This document shows, piece by piece, positions 8,459 through 18,480 of a DNA stretch of 64,000 nucleotides. Source of the stretch: Salinactinospora qingdaonensis (lineage in GTDB: Bacteria; Actinomycetota; Actinomycetes; Streptosporangiales; Streptosporangiaceae); assembly GCF_039539445.1 (NCBI RefSeq), contig NZ_BAABDD010000008.1:186001-250000 (forward strand), read 5' to 3'. Position 1 is the first letter of the stretch. The number at the start of each line of letters is the position of its first letter. Position numbers and translations under genes: made by a program. The notes beneath the pieces were generated by a model. The model was not told where the DNA came from. It made no database searches and saw nothing but the letters and a program-made list of their open reading frames with translations.

Positions 8459-9439
8459 CTAGCTGGCGCCCTCGAACAGGCTCGTCACCGAGCCGTCACT
8501 GAAGACCTCATTGACGGCGCGCGCAAGGAGGGGAGCGATCGACAACTGCGTGAGCTTGTCGAAGGAACGATCTTTGGGGACGGGCAGCGAGTTCGTGGTG
8601 ACGACCTCGGAAATCGGGGATTTCTCCAGCCGCTCCACGGCCGGCCCCGACAGGACGCCGTGCGTGGCCGCGGCGAGCACCTTCGCCGCGCCCTTGGCCT
8701 TCAGAGCTTCGGCCGCGCTGACGATCGTGCCGGCGGTGTCGATCATGTCGTCGACGAGCACGCAGGTGCGGCCCTCGACTTCGCCCACGACCTCGTGCAT
8801 CTGGACTTGGTGGGCCACGTCGGGGTTGCGACGCTTGTGGATGATGGCCAGTGGCACGCCAAGCCGGTCGGCCCAGCGGTCGGCGGTACGCACGCGCCCG
8901 GCGTCGGGGGAGACGACGGTGATCTCGCCGCTGTCGGCGACCTCCGAGGCCACGTAGTCGGCCAGGATGGGCAGCGCGAACAGGTGGTCCACCGGGCCGT
9001 TGAAGAACCCCTGGATCTGGTCGGTGTGCAGGTCGACACACATGAGCCGGTCGGCGCCGGCGGCGCTGAACAGGTCGACCATCAGACGGGCCGAGATCGG
9101 CTCGCGCCCGCGGTGCTTCTTGTCTTGGCGCGCGTAGCCGAGGAAGGGCACCACGACGGTGATGCGCTTGGCCGATGCGCGTTTGAGGGCGTCCACCATG
9201 ATGAGCTGTTCCATGATGGACTCGTTGATGGGTTCGGAGTGGCACTGCAAGACGAAGGCGTCGCAGCCACGGGCTGACTCCAGGAAGCGCACGAAGATCT
9301 CGCCGTTGGCGAAGTCCTGGAACTTCGCCGGGGCGACGTCGATGCCGAGCTGATCGGCCACTTCCTCTGCCAACTCGGGGTGGGTTCTCCCCGAGAAGAG
9401 CATGAGCTTTTTCTGACCCGCGGCTTTCTTGCCGGTCAC
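8459..9439 (-). CDS. prs: Ribose-phosphate pyrophosphokinase
   Basis: 326 residues, class I PRPP synthase, making PRPP from ribose 5-phosphate and ATP for nucleotide, His and Trp synthesis. Seen: KLMLFSGRTHPELAEEVA, the FANGEIFVRF region, the signature DRLMCVDLHTDQIQGFF, and the PRPP-binding CVLVDDMIDTAGTI. The GTG at 9439 is chosen for its GGGGGAAA ribosome-binding site 7 bases upstream; the frame stays open upstream into glmU. It begins 17 bases after the glmU stop, so the two are co-transcribed. Confidence 0.96.
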   Translation of the reverse strand: MTGKKAAGQKKLMLFSGRTHPELAEEVADQLGIDVAPAKFQDFANGEIFVRFLESARGCDAFVLQCHSEPINESIMEQLIMVDALKRASAKRITVVVPFLGYARQDKKHRGREPISARLMVDLFSAAGADRLMCVDLHTDQIQGFFNGPVDHLFALPILADYVASEVADSGEITVVSPDAGRVRTADRWADRLGVPLAIIHKRRNPDVAHQVQMHEVVGEVEGRTCVLVDDMIDTAGTIVSAAEALKAKGAAKVLAAATHGVLSGPAVERLEKSPISEVVTTNSLPVPKDRSFDKLTQLSIAPLLARAVNEVFSDGSVTSLFEGAS

Positions 9440-9456
9440 GTTGGTTTCCCCCACAT

Positions 9457-10917
9457 TCAGGTGTTCGCTTGGCCGTCGCCGGTTTCGTTCGCCCGCTCGG
9501 CCGCCTCGGCCGCTGCGGTCCCCGGCCGTTTGCGCCGTACCCAATCCTCGATATTGCGCTGCTCTCCGGCAGAGACCGCGAGCGCCCCAGGGGGGACGTC
9601 GTCGCGGACGACTGTTCCCGCACCGGTGTAGGCGCCGTCACCGACGTTGACTGGAGCGACGAACATGTTGTCGCTGCCGGTTCGCGCGTGATCGCCGATG
9701 GTGGTGCGGTGCTTGTCAATTCCGTCGTAGTTGACGAAGACGGAGGAGGCCCCGATGTTGGCGCCCCGCCCGATGTCGGCGTCTCCGACATAGGTGAGGT
9801 GCGGCACTTTGGAACCCTCGCCGATGGCGGCGTTTTTGACCTCAACGTACGTACCGACTTTGGCCTTACGGTCCAGTGTCGCACCGGGCCGCAGGTAGGC
9901 GTAGGGGCCGACGGTGGTTTCCGCGCCGATGGTGGCCTCGTGGGCGACGGTGTGTGACACGGTGGCGTCAGCGCCCACGCTGGTATCGCGCAGCAGCGTG
10001 CTTGGACCGATGTGTGCGCCTTCGCCGATGGAGGTGGTCCCCTGGAGTTGGGTCTGCGGTTCGACGACGGCGTCACGGTCGATGTCGACGTGGACATCGA
10101 CCCACGTGGTGGCCGGGTCGACCACGGTGACCCCCTCACGCATGTGGCGGGTGAGGAGCCGGTCGTTGAGGAGCCGGCGGGCCTGGGCAAGCTGGACCCG
10201 ATCGTTGACGCCCTGGATCTCTACCCAGTCGCGTGCCACGGCGGCGTCCACCCGGTGGCCGTCGCCGCGCAGGATCGCGACGGCGTCGGTGATGTACTCC
10301 TCGCCTTTGGCGTTGTCGCTGGAGAGGCGGTGGACGACCTCGCTGAGCAGTGCGCCGTCGAAAGCGTATATACCGGAGTTGATCTCGTCGATCGCGCGCT
10401 GTTCGGCTGTGGCGTCGGCGTGTTCGACGATCTCGGTGAAGGTGCCGTCGGCTGCGCGAACGATTCGCCCGTAGCCGGTGGGATCGGGCACCTTGGCCGA
10501 GAGCACGGTCACGGCGTTGCCCGCCGCCTCATGGGAGGCTGCGAGCTCGGCGAGGGTGTTGCCTTGCAAAAGCGGCGTATCACCGTAGGCGAGGATGACG
10601 GTTCCGGACAGGGGCACGCCGTGCTCCCGCAGATCCTCGACAGCGATACGGACCGCGTGCCCGGTTCCGTTCTGCTCGTGTTGCACGGTGGCCGTGGCTG
10701 CCGGAGCGACGGCTTTGAGATGGTCGGTCACCTGCTCGCGCCCGTGGCCCACGACCACCAGGGTGCGCTCGGGGGCCAACTCGGCTGAGGCGGCCAGGAC
10801 GTGCCCAAGCATGCTGCGCCCGCAGATCTCGTGGAGAACCTTCGGGAGCCTGGACTTCATACGGGTGCCCTCGCCCGCTGCGAGGACGATAACGGCAGCC
10901 GGGCGGCTCGCGCTCAC
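9457..10917 (-). CDS. glmU: Bifunctional GlcNAc-1-P uridyltransferase / GlcN-1-P acetyltransferase
   Basis: 486 residues. The N-terminal nucleotidyltransferase domain carries VLAAGEGTRMKSRLPKVLH, QHEQNGTGHAV and the AYGDTPLL motif. The C-terminal left-handed beta-helix of hexapeptide repeats (IGEGAHIGP, TIGAETTVGPYAYLRPGA) holds the acetyltransferase with KNAAIGEGSKVPHL. It makes UDP-GlcNAc for cell wall precursors. The start is GTG at 10917 with GAGGAG upstream. It is the first gene of the glmU-prs operon. Confidence 0.96.
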   Translation of the reverse strand: MSASRPAAVIVLAAGEGTRMKSRLPKVLHEICGRSMLGHVLAASAELAPERTLVVVGHGREQVTDHLKAVAPAATATVQHEQNGTGHAVRIAVEDLREHGVPLSGTVILAYGDTPLLQGNTLAELAASHEAAGNAVTVLSAKVPDPTGYGRIVRAADGTFTEIVEHADATAEQRAIDEINSGIYAFDGALLSEVVHRLSSDNAKGEEYITDAVAILRGDGHRVDAAVARDWVEIQGVNDRVQLAQARRLLNDRLLTRHMREGVTVVDPATTWVDVHVDIDRDAVVEPQTQLQGTTSIGEGAHIGPSTLLRDTSVGADATVSHTVAHEATIGAETTVGPYAYLRPGATLDRKAKVGTYVEVKNAAIGEGSKVPHLTYVGDADIGRGANIGASSVFVNYDGIDKHRTTIGDHARTGSDNMFVAPVNVGDGAYTGAGTVVRDDVPPGALAVSAGEQRNIEDWVRRKRPGTAAAEAAERANETGDGQANT

Positions 10918-11239
10918 TGGCGGAGACTCCTCACGTCACTGGCGGATGGCTGATGTTGGCGCACTACGCGGACAGGATTGCGGGACGGTGCGACCGAGGC
11001 GACCGACATTCAGGTGTCGAAAAGGTGTCGGGAGCGATAAGAGCGCATGACTGAAAGGCGCCCTAAAAGCCGACATGGGCAGCATACATCGCCGACCGCC
11101 GAAACGCGGAGGCAAGGCGCCGGAGAATACGAAGCGCTGCGCAAATAACGACAGCACCGCGCGGCGTGAGGGACGCCACCCCCGCTCGAGGGGAGGCAGG
11201 GCCGCCGCCTGGCCACGTGACGGCGACGGGCACACGGGC
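10918..11239. other. Intergenic region between glmU and tRNA-Gln
   Basis: About 320 bases, presumably the glmU promoter region on the minus strand. No gene, repeat or strong hairpin was recognised. Confidence 0.5.
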
Positions 11240-11310
11240 TCCCGGGCCAAGACTCGAACTTGGAATGCCTGAACCAAAATCAGGAGTGTTGCCGATTACA
11301 CCACCCGGGA
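11240..11310 (-). tRNA. tRNA-Gln (anticodon UUG)
   Basis: 71 nucleotides. The acceptor stem TCCCGGG/CCCGGGA pairs perfectly, the anticodon stem is CCTGA/TCAGG with loop TTTTGGT (anticodon TTG), and the T arm is CCAAG TTCGAGT CTTGG. CCA is not encoded. Downstream of glmU is its usual actinobacterial location. Confidence 0.95.
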
Positions 11311-11560
11311 AGGTGAGCAGACTCCGGAGCGCCCTCGGGGGCAACGCACCGGACCCTCGCGGCGTCCACCGTTCTTACCATAACGCCTCCCGCCGCCGGG
11401 GTCATCTCGGTATCGGCGATCCCCCGCGCGGTGTGATGAGGACTGCCTTGTCACGGCGCTTTGAGATGCCGGACTCGTGGCCCCGGCCACTGACTCGCGG
11501 GGCTGTGGACAACGGAGGCCCGCCAGGTTTTTACATGAATTGGGGTGTACCTAGTTGCCA

Positions 11561-11601
11561 AACTTACGCCTCCGTAGGTTACGGTTACGTAGGTATAAGT
11601 T
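11561..11601. promoter_or_regulatory. Large imperfect palindrome, candidate TetR operator for the desaturase operon
   Basis: The arms are AACTTACGCCTCCGTA (11561-11576) and TACGTAGGTATAAGTT (11586-11601), 13 of 16 positions complementary, around a 9-base spacer that itself contains GGTTACGG. It lies in AT-rich DNA about 100 bases before the desaturase start. A TetR gene is the second gene of this operon, so autoregulated repression or fatty-acyl sensing is a reasonable inference. Confidence 0.55.
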
Positions 11602-11696
11602 ATTGGTGACCGTCGGGGTGGGCCGAAGCGCACAAACATCCATTGGCCCGCGCCCAGCCATCCCGAGCAGGCGGTTACCCCGATCGAGGTGAATTC

Positions 11697-12659
11697 ATGA
11701 CCGCAGCGCCCGACATCGCCCCCACGACAAGAAAACCTGCGCCCGAGCCCGAACTGGCGCCCGAGGGGCGGGGCAAGGCAGAGCGAGTTACTGTCTTCTT
11801 CTTTGTGCTCGCCCCCCTGTTGGCAGTGGCCGCCGCCGTGCCCTTTGCTTGGGGATGGGGGCTGAGCTGGATCGACGTCGGAATCGGCGTTGCCTTTTAC
11901 CTTGTCAGCGGGCTCGGGGTCACGGTCGGCTACCACCGACACTTCACACACGGCTCCTTCAAGGCCAAGCGCCCGTTGCGCATCGCGCTGGCCATCGCTG
12001 GGAGCATGGCCGTCGAGGGGTCGGTCATCAAGTGGGTCTCCGACCACCGGCGTCACCACAAGTACGCCGACCACGAGGGCGACCCGCACTCGCCGTGGCG
12101 CTTCGGCGACGACTGGCGCTCTGTCGCCAAGGGCATGTTCTACGCCCACATGGGGTGGCTGTTTTTGAGCGAGGAGAAGACCTCGCCGAAGCGCTTCTCC
12201 CCCGACCTGCTCAAAGACCGCGACATCGTCAAAATCGACCGCTACTTCTGGGCGTTCACGCTGTTCTCGCTGCTGGGACCGGCCCTCATCGGCGGCCTGA
12301 TCACGATGTCGTGGTGGGGCGCGGTCACCGCCTTCTTCTGGGCCGGGCTGGTGCGCGTCGCGGTGCTGCACCACGTCACGTGGTCGATTAACTCGATCTG
12401 CCACACCATCGGTGAGGAGAATTTCGAGGTGCGCGACCGGTCGCGCAACGTATGGTGGCTAGCCATCCCTTCGTTCGGGGAGTCGTGGCACAACCTGCAC
12501 CATGCCGATCCCACCTGCGCTCGCCACGGCGTGCTCAGTGGTCAAATTGACATTTCCGCCCGCCTCATCTGGGCCTTCGAGAAACTGGGGTGGGCTTACA
12601 AGGTGCGGTGGCCCAACCCTGAGCGGCTGGCGAGCAAGCGCGTTAGCGAGTTAGATTGA
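11697..12659 (+). CDS. Acyl-CoA / fatty acid delta-9-type desaturase
   Basis: 320 residues, membrane di-iron desaturase. The three His boxes are visible: HRHFTH (near residue 80), HRRHHK (near 119) and HNLHH (near 265), with two pairs of hydrophobic segments between them. It inserts a double bond in long-chain acyl-CoA and so adjusts membrane fluidity. The ATG at 11697 is chosen for the GAGGTGAATTC just before it; an in-frame ATG at 11643 has no such site. A tetR gene follows after 9 bases. The palindrome at 11561-11601 is a candidate control site. Confidence 0.93.
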   Translation: MTAAPDIAPTTRKPAPEPELAPEGRGKAERVTVFFFVLAPLLAVAAAVPFAWGWGLSWIDVGIGVAFYLVSGLGVTVGYHRHFTHGSFKAKRPLRIALAIAGSMAVEGSVIKWVSDHRRHHKYADHEGDPHSPWRFGDDWRSVAKGMFYAHMGWLFLSEEKTSPKRFSPDLLKDRDIVKIDRYFWAFTLFSLLGPALIGGLITMSWWGAVTAFFWAGLVRVAVLHHVTWSINSICHTIGEENFEVRDRSRNVWWLAIPSFGESWHNLHHADPTCARHGVLSGQIDISARLIWAFEKLGWAYKVRWPNPERLASKRVSELD

Positions 12660-12668
12660 TCCACCATC

Positions 12669-13328
12669 ATGGAAGCCGTGAGCGAGCAGAAACCCCGGTC
12701 GCGCAGGAAGCGCATGACCGGCCGGGAGCGTAGAGAGCAGCTACTGGATATCGGAAGGGAACTGTTCGCCGAGCGCGGCTTCGACGGCACTTCGATCGAG
12801 GAGATCGCCGGCCGTGCGGGCGTCTCCAAACCTGTCGTCTACGAGCACTTCGGTGGCAAAGAGGGGATCTATGCCATCGTGGTCGACCGTGAGATGCAGC
12901 AACTGCTGGGCATGGTCAGCGCGTCCCTCATCGATGACCATGCCCGTGACAAGCTGGAACGCGCGGCCCTGGCCTTGCTGCGCTACGTGGAGGAGAACAG
13001 CCAAGGATTCCGTATCTTGGCGCGCGACTCCCACGCGGCTTCCGGAACGGGAAGCTTCGCCAGCCTGATCAGCGACATCGCCTCGCAGGTGGAGCACATC
13101 CTGGCCGAAGAGTTCAAGGAGCGGGGCTACGACCCCAAACTCGCCCCCATGTACGCGCAGTCGTTGGTGGGCATGGTGGCATTGACCGGCCAATGGTGGC
13201 TGGAGGTGCGCAAGCCCAAGCGCGAGGTGGTCGCCGCCCATCTGGTGAACCTGGCCTGGAACGGGCTGTCGAGTCTGGAACCCAAGCCACAGCTTCAGAC
13301 CACGGGCCGCAAGCGCAAAGCGGAGTAG
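12669..13328 (+). CDS. TetR/AcrR-family transcriptional regulator
   Basis: 219 residues. The N-terminal helix-turn-helix is clear: LLDIGRELFAERGFDGTSIE, EEIAGRAGVSKPVVYEHFGG, KEGIYAIVV. The C-terminal ligand domain is family-typical but gives no ligand. The first and last segments are rich in Lys/Arg. It starts 9 bases after the desaturase stop without a clear ribosome-binding site, suggesting coupled translation; a GTG at 12678 is an alternative start. It most likely controls its own operon through the palindrome upstream of the desaturase. Confidence 0.9.
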   Translation: MEAVSEQKPRSRRKRMTGRERREQLLDIGRELFAERGFDGTSIEEIAGRAGVSKPVVYEHFGGKEGIYAIVVDREMQQLLGMVSASLIDDHARDKLERAALALLRYVEENSQGFRILARDSHAASGTGSFASLISDIASQVEHILAEEFKERGYDPKLAPMYAQSLVGMVALTGQWWLEVRKPKREVVAAHLVNLAWNGLSSLEPKPQLQTTGRKRKAE

Positions 13329-13360
13329 CCGGTCGACCTCGTCGCGGACTGCATCAATAC

Positions 13361-13380
13361 TATCTTGATGTCAAGAGATA
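13361..13380. promoter_or_regulatory. MarR-type operator
   Basis: Perfect palindrome TCTTGA-TG-TCAAGA at 13363-13376, flanked by TAT and GATA, 14 bases before the ATG of the marR gene. This is the classic MarR-family half-site arrangement, so autoregulation is likely. Confidence 0.7.
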
Positions 13381-13390
13381 GGCTGGGAGC

Positions 13391-13906
13391 ATGCGCGATG
13401 AGGTCGATGGGCTCGTCGAGGCGTGGCGTACGGAGCGTCCAGACCTCGACGTCGAGCCGCTCCAGGTGCTCAGCAGGGTGTCACGGCTGTCGCGGCATCT
13501 CGACCGCGCGCGCCGCACAGTCTTCACCAAGTACGACTTGGAACCGTGGGAGTTCGACGTCTTAGCCGAGCTGCGCCGGTCGGGCCCTCCCTACGAGCTG
13601 ACCCCGGGGCGGCTGCTGCGCGCGACACTGGTCACCTCGGGCACGATGACCAATCGCATCGACCGGTTGGCCGCAGCCGGTCTCGTGGGGCGGTTCCCCG
13701 ACCCTGCCGACAAGCGCGGGGTCCTCGTGCGGCTCAGCGAGGAGGGCAAAGAGCGCGTCGATGCCGCCCTGGCCGACTTACTCAGCTACGAGGAGTCGAT
13801 CCTGGGCGGGCTGTCCCGAGGCGACCGCGAAACCCTGGCGAGCCTGCTGCGCTCCCTGCTGTCACCGCTGGACGAGCCGGCCACGACCGCCCTGCCCCGC
13901 TGGTGA
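13391..13906 (+). CDS. MarR-family transcriptional regulator
   Basis: 171 residues, a winged helix protein. The N-terminal dimerisation helix is followed by KYDLEPWEFDVLAELRRSG, the recognition part LVTSGTMTNRIDRLAAAGLV, and the wing FPDPADKRGVLVRLSEEGKE. The DPADKRGV wing is characteristic. The ATG has GGGAGC just upstream and an operator-like palindrome overlaps its promoter. No adjacent target gene is evident: the next gene is convergent and separated by a repeat element. The ligand is unknown. Confidence 0.92.
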   Translation: MRDEVDGLVEAWRTERPDLDVEPLQVLSRVSRLSRHLDRARRTVFTKYDLEPWEFDVLAELRRSGPPYELTPGRLLRATLVTSGTMTNRIDRLAAAGLVGRFPDPADKRGVLVRLSEEGKERVDAALADLLSYEESILGGLSRGDRETLASLLRSLLSPLDEPATTALPRW

Positions 13907-13927
13907 GAAGGAGCGAGCGGCGCACCT

Positions 13928-14096
13928 CTAGGTTCTGTTTTTTTGAAAAGGTCGACGCGGTCGGGGGTGGGCGGAATGGGTGAGCGCGTCCGCTGTCGCT
14001 TCCCGGGCTGCCGAGATCGCGCAGCGATCGAGGCGCGAGCGAACGACGAACACCCCACGCGCTCCCACCCCAGCCGTTCGAAAGACAACAACCTAG
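13928..14096 (+). repeat. Dispersed repeat copy A (inverted ends, conserved core)
   Basis: 169 bp bounded by CTAGGTT and AACCTAG. It contains the core GAGATCGCGCAGCGATCGAG, which carries the stem GATCGC-GCA-GCGATC, then CGAACACCCC-like sequence. It lies 22 bases after the marR stop, between convergent genes. It matches copies at 16107-16259, 22029-22184 and 39406-39560. Confidence 0.75.
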
Positions 14097-14194
14097 CCCC
14101 ACACGGCCTCTCCTGCCGCTGATGTGGGGACGGCGGCCGGCACCGCCACCGGGATCAGTGGCGAGGCCCGGCACAGCGAGCACGAGCGGGACCC

Positions 14195-16006
<1,812 letters not shown>

Positions 16007-16106
16007 CGTCTTCCCATTGTGGTGGGTGTGTCGGGGTGCGGCGTCCACCGGCGGCCGGTGCGCCATGCGTTCGTCTCGAAACGCGCCGACCCCAGGACGT
16101 TCCCGG

Positions 16107-16259
16107 AGGCTGTTTTTGGACGGGCGGCGAGAGCGGGCCGTGGGCGCAAGCGGGTGAGCGTGTCCACCGTCGTCTTCGCAGACCGGCGAGATCGCGCAGT
16201 CCGAGGCACGGGCCAACGAAGAACACCCCGCACCCCAGCCGTCCGAACACAGAACCTAG
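16107..16259 (+). repeat. Dispersed repeat copy B
   Basis: 153 bp from AGGCTGTTTTTGG to AGAACCTAG, with a core GAGATCGCGCAG that has lost part of the internal palindrome. It overlaps the TAG stop codon of the transketolase C-terminal gene and occupies the space before the ABC-F start. Confidence 0.75.
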
Positions 16260-17257
16260 ACGAGGAAGAACTCTCGGGCAGCCGCGGCGATACCGTCGAC
16301 GTCGAGGCCGTGGGCGCGGTCGTGCTCGTGTGGCGTTCCGTAGGCGCGTAGTTCGCTGTCGCGGGAGACACCGAGACAGAGTTGGCGATGCCGGCGGTCG
16401 GCCAGCGCCGCCGTCACCTCGTGAGCCGAGGTCGCGGCCAGGTAGGGCTCCACGAGCACGACGTCGGCCTGGCCGGCGGCGGCCACAGCGGCGTTGAGGC
16501 CGGCCCGGTCGAAGGGCCGGGGCGTGGCGGTGTAGAGAACGGTGACGTCCAGCTCTGAGGTCGCGGCGAGCACCCGGTCGAGCATGGGACCGACGGCGAC
16601 CACGACGCCGAGGCAGCGCGGAGAACCGGCGCGCACGGTCACCAGTCCCTGCCCCACGGGGCGGGCCGCGGTGTTGCCGCGCGTCGTCAGCCGGAGGTAG
16701 ACGGGATCGTCGCCGACAAGCGCCGCCGGCAACAACTTGTTGACCTCGGTGACGTGGCCGGGAACGTGCACGGTCCAGTTGGGCAGCGTGTCGAGCAGCG
16801 CGACGTCGCCCGGGGCCATGTGGGTGCGCCCCATCTCGGGGCTGTCGTAGGAGGCGCCGACGCTGGCCAGCAGCGCGCCCGCGCCTTGGTGGCCCAAGTC
16901 GAGTTTGAGCTGCTCGAAGGGGCGCTCGATGAGGAACGGGGCGTAGGAGTGCACGACGGGGCGCATACCGGTCAGCGCGAGGCCGCCGGCGAGGCCGATC
17001 ATGAGTTGTTCGCGGATACCCACGTTGAGCACGCGGTCGGGGTGGCGGGTCGCGGCCGTGGTGAAGCGGTCGGCGGAAATGTCGGCGAGGACCACGGCGA
17101 CCCGGGGATCGGTGTCGAGCGCGCTGGTGACCGCGGTGATGAACGCTTTCCGCATGTCCTGGGCGACGACGGCCGGGCGGGAGCCGCTCCGGCCGCGGTG
17201 GCCGGCGGCCGTGGCGCCGGCCACTGGGGCGGGGCCGGCCGTTGCTGGTGAGGTCAT
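16256..17257 (-). CDS. Transketolase-like protein, C-terminal subunit (pyrimidine-binding plus C-terminal domains)
   Basis: 333 residues. It carries the second half of a split transketolase: AFITAVTSALDTDPRVAVVLADI, NVGIREQLMIGLAGGLALTG (with the Glu of the thiamine pyrimidine site), HSYAPFLIERPFEQLKLD, and a C-terminal swivel domain (VVLVEPYLAATSAHEV). About 30 residues of Ala/Gly/Pro precede the domain. The ATG at 17257 overlaps the stop of the N-terminal subunit gene (ATGA), so translation is coupled; AAAGGA is about 9 bases upstream. Its TAG stop lies inside the end of repeat copy B. The pair would transfer two-carbon units between sugar phosphates; the exact substrates are unknown. Confidence 0.88.
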   Translation of the reverse strand: MTSPATAGPAPVAGATAAGHRGRSGSRPAVVAQDMRKAFITAVTSALDTDPRVAVVLADISADRFTTAATRHPDRVLNVGIREQLMIGLAGGLALTGMRPVVHSYAPFLIERPFEQLKLDLGHQGAGALLASVGASYDSPEMGRTHMAPGDVALLDTLPNWTVHVPGHVTEVNKLLPAALVGDDPVYLRLTTRGNTAARPVGQGLVTVRAGSPRCLGVVVAVGPMLDRVLAATSELDVTVLYTATPRPFDRAGLNAAVAAAGQADVVLVEPYLAATSAHEVTAALADRRHRQLCLGVSRDSELRAYGTPHEHDRAHGLDVDGIAAAAREFFLV

Positions 17258-17952
17258 GCTGCTCGTCCTTTCGGTGTTGCGCGGGCGACGACCGCGAGGG
17301 GGCGTTGGGCGTGGGGGCCGGTCAGGGCCTCGTGCAGGGCCGTGTGGTCTCGGCCGCTGACCGTGCGGGTCTTCCAGCCCTCGACTTCGAAGCGGTGGGC
17401 GATGCCGTGGGGCCAGCCCAGTGAGGCCGACCGGTTGTCGACGACGACGGCGGTCAGGTTGTCGAGGCTGAGACGGCCGGCCGTGACGATGGCCTCGTGG
17501 TTGCTGCCCTCGTCGAGTTCGCCGTCGCCGAGCAGCACCACGACGCGGGGGATACGCCGCCCCTGGGCGCGCAGACCCAGCGCCGTGCCCACGCCCAGAC
17601 CAAGGCCGTGCCCCAGAGAGCCGCTGCTGATCTCCGCGCCGGGCACCAGGACGCGGTCGGGGTGGTGGCCCAGGGGTGACGCGAAGGTGGCCCACGAGCG
17701 CAGGTCGGTGACGCTGAGGAACCCTTTGGCCGCCAGCACGGCGTAGTAGGCGGCGGGGCCGTGGCCTTTGGACAGCAGGAGCCGGTCGCGGCCGGGGTCG
17801 TCGGCCCGGTCGGGGGAGATGTTGAGGACGCTGTCGTAGAGCACCCACAGCGCGTCGAGTGTGGACTCGGTGGCTGCCTGGTGCTTGTCGTCACCGGTCA
17901 TGAGGCCGATGAGGGCCGGGAGATCGGCATATCTGGAAAGGGTCGTCGCCAT
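17254..17952 (-). CDS. Transketolase-like protein, N-terminal subunit (thiamine diphosphate-binding)
   Basis: 232 residues. Typical N-half: RLLLSKGHGPAAYYAVLAAKGF, SGSLGHGLGLGVGTALGLR, and the ThDP/Mg motif GDGELDEGSNHEA ending near VVVDNRSASLG. Split transketolases of this kind are often separate from the central-metabolism enzyme. No ribosome-binding site is visible. The promoter candidate at 17959-17989 would begin the transcript at the ATG. It is divergent from soxR with 66 bases between start codons, so SoxR control is likely. Confidence 0.88.
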   Translation of the reverse strand: MATTLSRYADLPALIGLMTGDDKHQAATESTLDALWVLYDSVLNISPDRADDPGRDRLLLSKGHGPAAYYAVLAAKGFLSVTDLRSWATFASPLGHHPDRVLVPGAEISSGSLGHGLGLGVGTALGLRAQGRRIPRVVVLLGDGELDEGSNHEAIVTAGRLSLDNLTAVVVDNRSASLGWPHGIAHRFEVEGWKTRTVSGRDHTALHEALTGPHAQRPLAVVARATPKGRAA

Positions 17953-17958
17953 AGCGCC

Positions 17959-17989
17959 AGCATGAAAGTTGAAGTTAACTGGAAGTCAA
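17959..17989 (-). promoter_or_regulatory. Candidate SoxR-controlled promoter of the transketolase genes
   Basis: Reading the minus strand: a -35 TTGACT (17989-17984), a spacer of exactly 19 bases centred on the palindrome AGTTAACT, then a weak -10 CATGCT (17964-17959), and the ATG 6 bases later. A 19-base spacer with a central palindrome is the arrangement used by MerR-family activators, and AGTTAACT is also the centre of the E. coli soxS operator. soxR is the divergent neighbour. Confidence 0.6.
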
Positions 17990-18018
17990 GGTAGCGACGC
18001 GACGACATAAGGAGTGAA

Positions 18019-18480
18019 ATGAGTCACTTGCCAACCCGCCTCACGATCGGACAGGTGGCCGAACGTAGCGGCATTCCAGCGACCACGCTGCGCTTCTACG
18101 AGGAGCGCGGGCTGATCCGGGCCGAGCGCACAGCGGGCAACCAGCGGCGCTACCACCGCAGCACGCTGCGCCGACTAGCGTTCATCTCGGCCGCCCAGCG
18201 GGTCGGGCTGACACTGCATCAGATCTACGAGGCGTTGGCGGCCTTGCCTGAAGAACGCACACCCACGGCTGAGGACTGGGCGCTCCTGTCCGAGCAGTGG
18301 CGCGTCGAGCTGGAGACCCGTATCGACGCGCTCCAGCGGCTACGGGATCGGCTCACCTCGTGTATCGGGTGCGGCTGCCTGTCGCTGCGCACCTGCGGCC
18401 TGCACAACGACGACGACACACTCGCCGCCTACGGGCCGGGGGCGCCGCTGCTCAAGCCGGTTCACGAAGGGGGTGTGTGA
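18019..18480 (+). CDS. soxR: Redox-sensing MerR-family activator SoxR
   Basis: 153 residues. The N-terminal MerR helix-turn-helix is LTIGQVAERSGIPATTLRFY with the wing NQRRYHRSTLRRLAFI; a dimerisation helix follows. Near residues 115-126 is CIGCGCLSLRTC, the four-cysteine [2Fe-2S] motif of SoxR. The ribosome-binding site AAGGAG stands 4 bases before the ATG. In actinomycetes SoxR answers redox-active small molecules such as phenazines and quinones rather than a general superoxide response. Its divergent neighbour is the split transketolase, with a SoxR-type promoter between them. Confidence 0.95.
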   Translation: MSHLPTRLTIGQVAERSGIPATTLRFYEERGLIRAERTAGNQRRYHRSTLRRLAFISAAQRVGLTLHQIYEALAALPEERTPTAEDWALLSEQWRVELETRIDALQRLRDRLTSCIGCGCLSLRTCGLHNDDDTLAAYGPGAPLLKPVHEGGV

